Shown here: one piece after another, positions 38,290 to 47,947 of the stretch
Numbering within the stretch: position 1 is the first letter of the stretch
Layout of the letters: every line of letters starts with the position of its first letter
DNA from: Pseudomonas hunanensis
GTDB lineage: Bacteria; Pseudomonadota; Gammaproteobacteria; Pseudomonadales; Pseudomonadaceae
Reading direction: 5' to 3'
DNA: 64,000 nt
Assembly: GCF_013393325.1 (NCBI RefSeq)
Contig: NZ_QJRC01000076.1
Coordinates: 1 to 64,000 of the forward strand
The notes under the pieces: generated by a model
Seen by the model: only the letters and a program-made list of their open reading frames with translations
What the model was told of the DNA's origin: nothing
Databases searched by the model: none
Translations under genes and position numbers: made by a program

Positions 38290-39924
38290 TTACTTGGGAT
38301 AAAGCGGCGGCAAGGTGCCGGTCTCACCCGCCGGCAACAGCACCTGCTCGGCCGGCGGAATCGTCCCGATCGCCCGCCACAAATCCTCCCCCTGCCAATA
38401 TTGGCCACTCTCGCTGTACAACGCCCCGTTCAACCCATCCAGCGCATCCGACAACGGCACGAAGCGCGCCGCCATCTCGGCCAGGGTTTCCGGCTGTTGC
38501 CGGGCCCAGGCATCCAGCGCCTGGCGCGTGGCCTGTGGGTCGTTGGCCTGGCACGCGCGCTTGAGGTCATCCAGCAGGGTACGCGGGCTTGGCCCGTTCT
38601 GCGCGGCACGCAGCACCGCAGGCCGCGAGCGGGCGCGCCACCACAGGGCAAAGCCCAGCACGGTGGTCAGGGCGAACAGCAGTGTGGCTAGCTGCCAAGG
38701 CCACAGCAGGGTACTGGCGTTGCTGTTTTCGCCCACCGGGGTGTCGGCGCTCAGCGCCGGGTTGTCCTGCACGTTCAAGGTGCGCGCTGGCAAACTGCTG
38801 TGTTCCAAGTGGTCTTCGCGGGTGTTCCACCAGGCCACCTCCAGCGCCGGTAAGGCCAACGTGCCGGCGTGGGTGGGCACCAGGGCTTCGCGCTCTTCGC
38901 GGTTGGCGGTCATGCCGCGTTCGTTGATTTCGTTGCGCAACAGCGGCTGGTCGGGGTAGCGGCGCAGGCCGATGATCTCCGTGGCCGGCAGCGGCGGCAG
39001 TTGGGTGCTGGACAAGCCTTCGGCACGCAAGGTGATGTTGCGCGTCAGTGAGTCGCCAATTTGCACCTTCTGGCTGCCGGGGTCGGGGTTCCAGTGCTCT
39101 TCCAGGGTCAGGTTGCGCGCTGGCAGCCACGGCACGCCGGCGGGCCAGGCGGCCGGAACAGGCCGAACAGTGAGGCGCAACGGCAGCGAGCTGACCTGTA
39201 CCTGGCGGCCGGCGCGGGCGGTGCCGTTGGCCTGTGGCGCCTCGTCGTTGCTGGCGGCGGCCGTGGCGGTGAACGTCAGTGGCGGGATGTCGAGGCTGCC
39301 GCTTTGCTGGGCGTACACTGCATAGCGGGTTTCGATCACGCCGTGACGCACGCCGTTGATTTCCTTTTCATAGGTGCGCGATTCGCCCAGTGGCTCGACC
39401 TTGGCGTTCTCCAGTTGCAGCGGGGTCAGGCTGCTGTCGTCGTACAGGGCTACCGAGTGGTAGATGCGCAGGGTGAGCACGGCCTGTGCCTGGACATAGA
39501 CGTCGTTGCTGTCGAGGGTGGCCTCGATGAACACCTGTGAGGCGCTGTCCGGGCGGCTGGCATCGGCTTGCAGCACTTGCAGTTCGATGGCCTGGCTGTG
39601 CGACTGGCCCAGTTGCAGCTCGGGAATGCGCAGGCTGCCGCTGCGCCGTGGCAGCAGGGTGATGATCCAGCGGGTACTGGCGCGGGTTTCGCCGTCGAGG
39701 GTATGCAAGCTGTTCAGCTGGCGCGTGCCGCGCACTTCGAAGTCACCTTCCAGGGCGCGTAGGTCGGGCTTGCCGAACTGGGTAACGTCCTGGCTTTCCA
39801 GGGTCAGTTCCAGGCTTTCGCCGGCCTCCAGGCGAGTGCGGTCGACGCTGGCTTGCAGCAGCGGTTCGGCCTGAGCCAGAACGGCCCATAGCAGGGTGAG
39901 GAGAAAGACGCCGAAGCGACTCAT
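38290..39924 (-). CDS. batD: BatD-like protein (oxygen-tolerance family)
   Basis: 544 aa. Signal peptide (MSRFGVFLLTLLWAVLAQA), a large periplasmic part of Ig-like beta domains, one membrane segment near residue 410 (LATLLFALTTVLGFALWW) and a short cytosolic tail with helices. This is the BatD layout of Bacteroides aerotolerance operons. It is the last gene of the MoxR-Bat operon; its start overlaps the preceding gene by 4 bp. Role: probably an envelope scaffold for the VWA proteins. Confidence 0.85.
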   Translation of the reverse strand: MSRFGVFLLTLLWAVLAQAEPLLQASVDRTRLEAGESLELTLESQDVTQFGKPDLRALEGDFEVRGTRQLNSLHTLDGETRASTRWIITLLPRRSGSLRIPELQLGQSHSQAIELQVLQADASRPDSASQVFIEATLDSNDVYVQAQAVLTLRIYHSVALYDDSSLTPLQLENAKVEPLGESRTYEKEINGVRHGVIETRYAVYAQQSGSLDIPPLTFTATAAASNDEAPQANGTARAGRQVQVSSLPLRLTVRPVPAAWPAGVPWLPARNLTLEEHWNPDPGSQKVQIGDSLTRNITLRAEGLSSTQLPPLPATEIIGLRRYPDQPLLRNEINERGMTANREEREALVPTHAGTLALPALEVAWWNTREDHLEHSSLPARTLNVQDNPALSADTPVGENSNASTLLWPWQLATLLFALTTVLGFALWWRARSRPAVLRAAQNGPSPRTLLDDLKRACQANDPQATRQALDAWARQQPETLAEMAARFVPLSDALDGLNGALYSESGQYWQGEDLWRAIGTIPPAEQVLLPAGETGTLPPLYPK

Positions 39925-41639
39925 CGTGGGTTTTCCTGATGCAATTGCTGTTCATACCAGAACTTGCGCCGCAGCAGCTCCGCCGGGTTGTCGGGGATTT
40001 CCCGCAGCCATTGTTCCAGGGCCTGGCGCTGTTCGGTATCGAGGTTGGTGGACACCGGGCGCTGTGGCGGCTGGATGACGCTGTCGTCCCCCCCGGCCTG
40101 GTTGCCGGGTGCGGCTTGGTTGTTGCTGCTGCTTTCGCCGGCTTGTTCGGCGTTGGCTTCCTGGTCGTTGCCGGGTGTGCCTTGGGCTGGGCTGCCAGCC
40201 GAGCTGCTGTTGCCTTCGGTTTCGCTGCCAGGTGTGCCTTGGGCATCACTGCTGGGCGGTTGTTCCTCGGCCTTGGCTTCACGCTGCTGCAGCAGTTGTT
40301 GCACCAGTGCCTGGTTGTCCAGCGCGGCTTGCAGGTCGGGCTGACGCTCCAAAGCTTGCTCGTAGGCGTCCAGGGCGGCTTCCAGTTCGCCGCTGTGGGC
40401 CAGGGCATTGCCTCGATTGTAGTGGGCGGCTGCGGTGTCGCCTTGGGAAAATGCTTCGGCGGCTCCGGCATAGTCGCCGGACTGGTACAAGGCCATGCCG
40501 CGCCATTGCGAGTCCTGGAAGTGGCGCGCAGCGCTGGCCGGGCGATTTTGCTCCAGCAGCCGCAGGCCTTGCTGGTCGGGGCGCAGCCACAGGTCGTTGA
40601 ATTCGAAAGCCTGGCTGGGCTGCGGCAAGGCCAGCAGCAGAGGCAGGCAGAACAGCCAGCCGCGCCGGCCGGCACAGGCGGCTAGCAGCAGCAATGGGAT
40701 CAGCAGCCAGTAACCCTGGTCGGCCCAGCTGTCCAGCTGCAGGGTCTGGCCGTCATTGCGCCCGACCCGTGGGTTGTCGAACAGGCCCAGTCCGCGCAGG
40801 TCGAGGTCGTCTATACGGGCATGCCTGTAGCGCCCGCCGGTGCCGCTGATAAAGCTTTTGAGGCTGGCGCTGTCCAGACGTGGCAGGAGGATGCCGCCCT
40901 GGTCGTCCTTGAGGTATTCGCCATTGGCCTGGCGCACGGGGGCGCCTTCTCGACTGCCGATGCCCAGCATCAGCAGGCTTGGGCCTTGGCGGCCGAGGGC
41001 CTGGGCAATGCCCTGGCGCTCTGGCGCGCTGAGGGCCGAGGCGATCAGCAGCAGGCGGCCTTGTCCGAGCCCGCTCTGGGCCAGCAGCGCCAGGCCTTTT
41101 TGCACGGCCAGGTCGGCGCGTTGGCCGGGTTTGGGCATGATCGATGGGTCGATGGCCTCGAGCAAGTTGCGGGTGGTGGCCAGGTCGTCGGACAGCGGCA
41201 CCAGGGTGTGCGCGGACCCGGCATACACCACCAGCGCCGTCTGGCTGTCGCGGCGGTGTTCAAGCAGGTCGAGGATTTTGCGCCGGGCCTGTTCCAGGCG
41301 GTTGGGCGGGCTGTCTTCGGCGAGCATCTGCGGGGTCAGTTCGAGCAGGATCACCAGTGGGTCGGCCGGCCGTTGGCGGCTTTCTTCCACGCGCTGCCAG
41401 CTGGGCCCGAGCAAGGCCAGGATCACCAGCGCCCAGGCCAGGCCCAGGGCTATCCACGGCAATTTGCTGGTGCTGCCGCTGCCACCGCCCAGCAATACGC
41501 CATGGAAGGCGGGCGGCAAAATCATCTGCCAGCGCCCGGCGCGTTTGCGCCGGTGCCACAGCTTGTACAGCAGCCAGCCGAGCAGGGGCACCGCCAGCAA
41601 CCAGAGCGGACGCAGCCATTGCGGCCATAGGTCGATCAT
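39921..41639 (-). CDS. batB: BatB/BatC-like fusion: VWA plus TPR membrane protein
   Basis: 572 aa. Two N-terminal membrane helices (~8-24 and ~62-78), a von Willebrand A domain (~95-280), a further helix pair (~325-355), then TPR repeats (~395-470) and a Gln/Ser/Gly/Asn-rich tail. The MIDAS motif, normally DxSxS, reads ExTxQ (Glu-100, Thr-102, Gln-104), so metal binding is doubtful. It joins what are separate batB and batC genes in Bacteroides. The ATG at 41639 overlaps the preceding gene; the open frame further upstream is discarded. Confidence 0.85.
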   Translation of the reverse strand: MIDLWPQWLRPLWLLAVPLLGWLLYKLWHRRKRAGRWQMILPPAFHGVLLGGGSGSTSKLPWIALGLAWALVILALLGPSWQRVEESRQRPADPLVILLELTPQMLAEDSPPNRLEQARRKILDLLEHRRDSQTALVVYAGSAHTLVPLSDDLATTRNLLEAIDPSIMPKPGQRADLAVQKGLALLAQSGLGQGRLLLIASALSAPERQGIAQALGRQGPSLLMLGIGSREGAPVRQANGEYLKDDQGGILLPRLDSASLKSFISGTGGRYRHARIDDLDLRGLGLFDNPRVGRNDGQTLQLDSWADQGYWLLIPLLLLAACAGRRGWLFCLPLLLALPQPSQAFEFNDLWLRPDQQGLRLLEQNRPASAARHFQDSQWRGMALYQSGDYAGAAEAFSQGDTAAAHYNRGNALAHSGELEAALDAYEQALERQPDLQAALDNQALVQQLLQQREAKAEEQPPSSDAQGTPGSETEGNSSSAGSPAQGTPGNDQEANAEQAGESSSNNQAAPGNQAGGDDSVIQPPQRPVSTNLDTEQRQALEQWLREIPDNPAELLRRKFWYEQQLHQENPR

Positions 41640-42712
41640 CGCCGCCTCCTCAAGCGCAGGCGCTTCAAACGCTGGCGCCATTCGGGGTGCGGCTGCAGGA
41701 AACGCGGCTTGCGCAGCAGGCGTTGCAGCAGGTTGTCGGGCCACTGCACGGCCACTACCAGTAGCACGCTGAGCAGCAGCGCCAGGGCCAATGGCCAGGC
41801 GTACAGGGCCTGAGCAGTGCGGGCTTGGGTCGGTTGCTGGGCCACCGGCTCCAGCTGGTCGAGGGTGTCGCCGATGGCGTCCAGCTCGGCGCCGTCATGG
41901 GCGCGGAAGTAGGCACCGTGGGTGATGTCGGCAATTTCCTTGAGGGCGGCTTCGTCCAGGTCCAGGCTCGGGTTGAGGCCGAGCAGGCCGGGGGTGCCAC
42001 TGGCTTCGGGGTTGGCGCCGATACCGATGGTGTAGATGCGTACCCCTTCCTGGGCCGCCAGGCGGGCGGCGGTCAGTGGGTGGATCTGCCCGCCGTTGTT
42101 GGCACCGTCGGTGATCAGTACCAGCACTCGGCTTTGAGCCGGGCGTTGGCGCAGGCGTTTGACCGCCAGGCCAATGGCGTCGCCGATGGCGGTGTTCTTG
42201 CCGGCGATACCGATTTGCGCTTCGTCGAGGAAGGTGCGCACGGTGCGTCGGTCGAAGGTGAGCGGCGCCTGCAAGTACGCCTGGCTGCCGAACAGGATCA
42301 GCCCCACGCGGTCGCCTTCACGGTCTTGCAGAAAATCGCCCATCAGCGCTTTGACCAGGTCGAGGCGGCTGATGTCTTCGTTTTTCCACTGCATGTCGGG
42401 GAAGTCCATCGACCCGGACACGTCCACCGCTACCAGCAGGTCGCGGCCGCTGGCGGCCACTGGCACCGGTTCGCCCAGCCATTGCGGGCGAGCAGCAGCG
42501 CACAGCAGCAGCAGCCAGATGACGACGAACGGCGCCTGCTGGCGCCAGGTTGGCAGGTTAAGCCGCGCACGGCGCCCGGCCAGGCCTTCCAGTTCACTGA
42601 GGAAGCCTACCTTGAGTACCGGCTCGCCACTGTCGGCGGCCGGCAGCAGCAGGCGCGCCAGCCAAGGCAGCGGCAACAGGGCGAAGACCCACGGCCAGGC
42701 CAGTTCAAACAT
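41636..42712 (-). CDS. batA: BatA-like VWA membrane protein
   Basis: 358 aa. N-terminal helices around 5-24 and 60-76, an intact VWA domain with MIDAS VDVSGSM (Asp-97, Ser-99, Ser-101), the second MIDAS loops near KNTAIGDAIG and ITDGANNGG, and a C-terminal membrane helix. Such proteins bind partner proteins through the metal site, and MoxR-type AAA ATPases act on them. The start at 42712 overlaps the DUF4381 gene by 8 bp. Confidence 0.9.
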   Translation of the reverse strand: MFELAWPWVFALLPLPWLARLLLPAADSGEPVLKVGFLSELEGLAGRRARLNLPTWRQQAPFVVIWLLLLCAAARPQWLGEPVPVAASGRDLLVAVDVSGSMDFPDMQWKNEDISRLDLVKALMGDFLQDREGDRVGLILFGSQAYLQAPLTFDRRTVRTFLDEAQIGIAGKNTAIGDAIGLAVKRLRQRPAQSRVLVLITDGANNGGQIHPLTAARLAAQEGVRIYTIGIGANPEASGTPGLLGLNPSLDLDEAALKEIADITHGAYFRAHDGAELDAIGDTLDQLEPVAQQPTQARTAQALYAWPLALALLLSVLLVVAVQWPDNLLQRLLRKPRFLQPHPEWRQRLKRLRLRRRR

Positions 42713-43199
42713 GCTTGCGGATCCAGGTTTCGACGGCTTGGCTGAGCCCGGCAATGGCCTTGTCGTCGAGTTTGCACTCGGGTTTGTAGGCGCCTTCGAC
42801 CAGTACCATCCAGCGGGTCAGGCCGGCGGCCGGGCAACGGTTGTCGAGAAATGCCAGCCACTGGCGGCCGTTGAGCGTGTGGCTATTGGCGCCTGGGTAG
42901 TGGTTGCGGCACAGGCGCTTGAGCAGGGCGTTGATCTGTTGCAGCCAGGCGCCCGCCGGGGCGCCGTCGTACGGGCGTGGCAGGCGGGCCAGCTCGGCCA
43001 GGGCTTCCACGCGCACCGGGTCCAGAGGTTGCTCGGCGCGCACGATGCGGCGCTTGCCCGGGCGCCAGCGACGCAGCCGCCACAGGCCCCAGCCCAGCAG
43101 CGGTAACACGGCCAGTAGCAGCCACCAGCCCGGTGCCGGTGGCCACAGGCTGATCGGTGCCGGAGCGATCAGCGGGTGCAATTGATCGAGCGGGTTCAT
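42705..43199 (-). CDS. DUF4381 membrane protein of the Bat operon
   Basis: 164 aa: a short periplasmic N-terminus (MNPLDQLHPLIAPAPISLWPP), one membrane helix (~24-40), a basic patch (RLRRWRPGKRR) and a helical cytosolic domain. DUF4381 proteins occur almost only between DUF58 and VWA genes in such operons; the function is not known. Overlaps both neighbours by a few bases. Confidence 0.85.
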   Translation of the reverse strand: MNPLDQLHPLIAPAPISLWPPAPGWWLLLAVLPLLGWGLWRLRRWRPGKRRIVRAEQPLDPVRVEALAELARLPRPYDGAPAGAWLQQINALLKRLCRNHYPGANSHTLNGRQWLAFLDNRCPAAGLTRWMVLVEGAYKPECKLDDKAIAGLSQAVETWIRKHV

Positions 43200-44140
43200 G
43201 ACGCGCTCCGTGGGCGCTGGGCGTTCAGGTACTCGCGCAGTTGCTCGATCATTTCGCTTTGCGTGCTCAGTGGCATCAGTATCACCCGCAGCTTTTGCGC
43301 CAGCACCTCCCAGCGCTCGATGCGTGCTTCGGCCTGTTGGCGGTAGGCCTGGCGAAGGTTGGCGTCGAGGGTGTCCAGCTCCAGCTGGGCGCTGCGCTGG
43401 GCGAAGCGCAGCAGGCCGGCGGCGGGCAGGGCATGGTCGAGCGGGTCGGACACCGGCAACAACAGCAGGTCGCAATGCCGCGAGAGCATGGCCAGGTGCT
43501 GTTCCACCTGGGCGCTGAGCGAGCGTTCGTCGCAGATCACGATGGCCAGGCTGCCGGGGCGCAGCACTTCGCGGGCACGGCGCAGGGCCAGGCCGAGGCT
43601 GTCGGCCCCGGGCGTGGCCTCGGTGTGCAGCGACTGGTTGACCTTGGCCAGGCGATTGAGCAATTGCAGCAGGCTTTGTTTGCTGCGCCGGGGTTTGATT
43701 TCGTGGTGTTCGTTGTCGCCGAACACCAGGCCGCCGATGCGGTCGTTGTGGCCCAGCGCGGCCCAGCCGAACAGTGCGGCGGCCTGGGCCGCCAGCACCG
43801 ATTTGAACATCAGCCCCGAACCGAAGAACAGCCGCTGGCTTTGTTCGACGAGGATGAAGATTGGCCGCTCGCGCTCTTCGTGGAACAGCTTGGTGTGCGG
43901 TTCCTGGGTACGTGCAGTGACCCGCCAGTCGATGTTGCGCACATCATCGCCGGCCTGGTACACGCGCACCTGGTCGAAGTCCACGCCGCGCCCACGCAGC
44001 TTGGAATGGTGCAGGCCCACCAGCGGGCTGCGCTGGCCGGGCTTGGAAAACAGCTGGATTTCGCGCACGCGGTGGCGCATGTCGATCAGCTCGGCAAGGC
44101 CGATGCGGATGCCAGGTTCGGTCAGCTGCGCAGTGGGCAT
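43196..44140 (-). CDS. DUF58 protein of the MoxR operon
   Basis: 314 aa, cytosolic. It carries the defining DUF58 segment VRVYQAGDDVRNIDWRVTART followed by KLFHEERERPIFILVEQS, and a VWA-like fold in its second half (LAIVICDERSLSAQVEQHL). It is always coupled to a MoxR ATPase and thought to be its direct partner. The ATG at 44140 lies 4 bp after the moxR stop. The open frame upstream overlaps moxR and is not used. Confidence 0.88.
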   Translation of the reverse strand: MPTAQLTEPGIRIGLAELIDMRHRVREIQLFSKPGQRSPLVGLHHSKLRGRGVDFDQVRVYQAGDDVRNIDWRVTARTQEPHTKLFHEERERPIFILVEQSQRLFFGSGLMFKSVLAAQAAALFGWAALGHNDRIGGLVFGDNEHHEIKPRRSKQSLLQLLNRLAKVNQSLHTEATPGADSLGLALRRAREVLRPGSLAIVICDERSLSAQVEQHLAMLSRHCDLLLLPVSDPLDHALPAAGLLRFAQRSAQLELDTLDANLRQAYRQQAEARIERWEVLAQKLRVILMPLSTQSEMIEQLREYLNAQRPRSAS

Positions 44141-44144
44141 GGGC

Positions 44145-45104
<960 letters not shown>

Positions 45105-45331
45105 CGGCGACGGTTCCTGGTAGGGGGCCTGAGGCGGCTGAAGGCAGCTGCCCTGGCAAGGGCTGATACTTTAATCCATCCGGGGGGCGGCGACTAATGG
45201 CGGCGGGTAAATTTATCTTCGCGCTGGGGTGTGCTGCTACAGAAATGTCTTACGTATGGCTGGCCATTGCCTGATGTTCCGCGCCGGTGTGCTGGCGCCT
45301 GCTTGTGCTTTTTGGGCAAGCAGAAGGCACG

Positions 45332-46642
45332 ATGATGAAAATGAGCAGCGGCAGCACGCCAACCCCAACGCCGGTCACCCTGCGTTTTGGCGTGTTCTTC
45401 GATGGCACTGGTAACAACCAGCACAATGCCACGGCGATGGATGAGCAGGGCAGCAAGGGCTGCAGTTATGGCAATGCCTTGAGCAATGTGGCCCTTTTGC
45501 ATGCGTTGTATCCGGCAGATGCAGCCAATGCCAATGGCCCGCAGGCGTTTTTGAAACAATATGTGGAGGGCGTGGGCACCCTGGCCGGTGAAGCCGACCA
45601 TGTCTACGCCTCTGCCACCGGGCGTGGGCGTACGGGGGCCGAGGCGCGGGTTGCCGAGGCTTTGCAGGGCATGGCCGAGCAACTGCAGGTGTGGCAGCGG
45701 GCGCATCCGCAGGCACTGCTGGAGCGGGTCGAGTTCGATCTGTTCGGGTTCAGCCGCGGAGCGGCGGCGGTGCGGCACCTGGCCAACCTGCTGAACGATG
45801 GCGCGGGCGGGGTGTTGCCGGTGGTGTGTGAAGCCTCGATCAACTTTATCGGCCTGTTCGACACCGTAGCGGCGATCATCGCGCCGTTGCAGGGTGACTT
45901 CGATCCCGCCAACGGCCGCCATGGCAACCTGCGCCTGGGGCTGGCTGCGGGTATAGCCCGACAGGTGGTGCAACTGGTGGCGGGGGACGAGCTGCGGCAC
46001 AACTTCCCGCTGGTGTGCAGTGGTCACGACATCGTGCTGCCGGGCGTGCACTCGAATATAGGGGGTGGGTACCCGGAAACCACGTTGGAACAGGTACTGC
46101 TGTGCAAGCCGCAGTCACAGCGTGTGCCGGTGGGTATGCGTGCCGAGCAGAGCCGCGTGCATGCCACGGCAAGTGCCTTGCTGGCTTCGGCGTTTGCCAA
46201 TATGGGCGAACCCAGGCCGCAAGTAACGACCTGGGAGGAGCCGATTGCCGGCGGCCGACCGGATGAGGCGCAAAAGCAGGTGTACGCAGCGGTGTACCGC
46301 GAGCGGCAGGTGGCGGGGCAGTTGTCCCGGGTGTACTTGAGCGTGATGCGGGCGTTGGCGGTACGGGCTGGCGTGCCGTTTGCGCCGTTGGGCGGGCAGG
46401 CTGAACATGGGGTGCCGGATGAATTGCTGGCGATTAGCCGCAAGTTGCATGCGTTTGCCCTTGGAGAAGTTACCCAGCTGGGGTTGAGTGAGCAAGAGCA
46501 GCAGCTGTTGCGCGAGAAGTACGTGCATGCGTCGGCGAATTGGAATGCACTGAAGGGCTTGCGCAACAGTGTGCTGGATGTGCTGTTCGTCAATCGGCCG
46601 GGGGCAGGCGGGCGAGTGGTGCATGCGAACCCGGCACACTGA
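45332..46642 (+). CDS. DUF2235 protein with Tle1-like lipase fold
   Basis: 436 aa. Opens with the DUF2235 mark GVFFDGTGNNQHN (20-32) and has a full alpha/beta-hydrolase triad: nucleophile Ser-141 in GFSRGAA, Asp-177 in GLFDTVA and His-240 in GVHSNIGGGYPE. This is the pattern of type VI secretion phospholipase effectors of the Tle1 family. No signal peptide. A cluster of Ser, Thr and Pro precedes the fold. No vgrG, PAAR, adaptor or immunity-like gene is beside it. A second ATG lies one codon downstream. Lipase activity is inferred from motifs. Confidence 0.85.
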   Translation: MMKMSSGSTPTPTPVTLRFGVFFDGTGNNQHNATAMDEQGSKGCSYGNALSNVALLHALYPADAANANGPQAFLKQYVEGVGTLAGEADHVYASATGRGRTGAEARVAEALQGMAEQLQVWQRAHPQALLERVEFDLFGFSRGAAAVRHLANLLNDGAGGVLPVVCEASINFIGLFDTVAAIIAPLQGDFDPANGRHGNLRLGLAAGIARQVVQLVAGDELRHNFPLVCSGHDIVLPGVHSNIGGGYPETTLEQVLLCKPQSQRVPVGMRAEQSRVHATASALLASAFANMGEPRPQVTTWEEPIAGGRPDEAQKQVYAAVYRERQVAGQLSRVYLSVMRALAVRAGVPFAPLGGQAEHGVPDELLAISRKLHAFALGEVTQLGLSEQEQQLLREKYVHASANWNALKGLRNSVLDVLFVNRPGAGGRVVHANPAH

Positions 46643-46671
46643 GCCATCGAAATGACTGGGCAAGGCTGCTT

Positions 46672-47889
46672 CTACAGGGTGCGCGCCAGTCGTTCAGCGT
46701 TGCGGGCCCTGGCCAGGTACGCCTCCTGCGCCAGCGTCAGCAGCACCGTCAGCAGCATGAACATGACCGATGCGATGAAAACCCCGTTGGGCAGGTGCTG
46801 GTCGAGCATCCAGCCGAACGCCACCGGCCCGAGGGCGCCGCCGATGTTGAACCCGGTCGACACCAGCCCGAAGGTTTTGCCCTCGGCACCTGGCGGCGCC
46901 GCCGCCTTGACCAGCATGTCCCGCGATGGGGCGATGACCCCGGTCAGCAGGCCAATGGCGCCCAATACAACCACCAGTGCCCAGCCCTGCAGCAGCCCCA
47001 GGGCCACCAGCGCGGTCAGTGCCGCTGCCAGTGCGAAGGCCAGCGCCGCCACCAGACCGTGGCGCCGGGTACGGTCGGCCAAGGCGCCACCGCACAGTAC
47101 ACCGGCAGCGCTGCACAGCAGGAAAGCGGTGAGTGCGGTGTTGGCCCAGGCCAGTGTCAGGCCTTGGCCCTGAATCAGGGCGGCTACGGAAAACTTCTCG
47201 ATGGCACTGGTGCTCAGGTTGAGCAGGATGAACAACACCGTCAGCACGCCGATCATCGGTGTGAACACGCGCAGGCGGCCTGTTGTTGGCGCCAGGCCTG
47301 CGCCTTCTTTGTTGCAAGGCCTGGCGGCCTGGTACACGCCACTGCCCGGTATCGATATCAGCAGCAGCGCAGCTACCCCGAACACCGCGCCCACCGCCAG
47401 GGCTGCCGGTGTGCCGAACACGGTGGCGATGCCGAGGAAAAGTGCCGGCGTAACCGCCGAGCCGAGGAAGCCGGCGAAGGTATGAACAGAGAACGACCGC
47501 CCCAGGCGTGCCGGCTCGATGCCATTGGCCAGCAGTGCATAGTCTGCCGGGTGATACACGCCATTGGCCAGGCCGGCCATGGCCATTGCCACCAGCAATA
47601 CCGCGTGACTGGGGCTGGCCGCCAGCAGCAGGAAGCTGAGGCTGCCCAGCAACAGCCCGGCCTTGAGCACTTTACGCGCTCCATAGTGGTCGACGGCATA
47701 ACCCAGCGGGGCCTGTACCAGGGCCGAAACGATGTTGAACACCGCCAGGGCTACGCCGAGCTCGACGAAGCCCACCCCCAGCAGGCCAGGCAGCACGGGC
47801 AGTAGCGCCGGGATCAGCATGATGTGTACATGGCTGACGAAGTGCACGGCAGCAATTTGAGTGAGTAGCTTGGGGCCAGCTTGGGGCAT
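46672..47889 (-). CDS. MFS transporter
   Basis: 405 aa with 12 membrane helices. The loop after helix 2 reads GYAVDHYGARKVLKAGLLLG, the MFS motif A, and is repeated as ALADRTRRHGL after helix 8. It starts IAAVHFVSHVHIMLIPALLP, the FSR/YfcJ-like branch. The ATG at 47889 has an AGGT site; the frame is open upstream. Last of a four-gene operon with benE, the dapA-like gene and the aldolase gene (gap 58 bp to benE). Substrate unknown; efflux or uptake of a pathway compound is likely. Confidence 0.88.
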   Translation of the reverse strand: MPQAGPKLLTQIAAVHFVSHVHIMLIPALLPVLPGLLGVGFVELGVALAVFNIVSALVQAPLGYAVDHYGARKVLKAGLLLGSLSFLLLAASPSHAVLLVAMAMAGLANGVYHPADYALLANGIEPARLGRSFSVHTFAGFLGSAVTPALFLGIATVFGTPAALAVGAVFGVAALLLISIPGSGVYQAARPCNKEGAGLAPTTGRLRVFTPMIGVLTVLFILLNLSTSAIEKFSVAALIQGQGLTLAWANTALTAFLLCSAAGVLCGGALADRTRRHGLVAALAFALAAALTALVALGLLQGWALVVVLGAIGLLTGVIAPSRDMLVKAAAPPGAEGKTFGLVSTGFNIGGALGPVAFGWMLDQHLPNGVFIASVMFMLLTVLLTLAQEAYLARARNAERLARTL

Positions 47890-47947
47890 GTCGATACCTG
47901 TCGAACGGCGTGCGCCTTTGGCGCACAGCAAGGAGGTGGAAGCCCGG

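Noticed and set aside
45105..45331. Intergenic region between moxR and the DUF2235 gene
   Set aside because: No gene, dyad or recognisable promoter stood out; it must hold two divergent promoters but I cannot place them.
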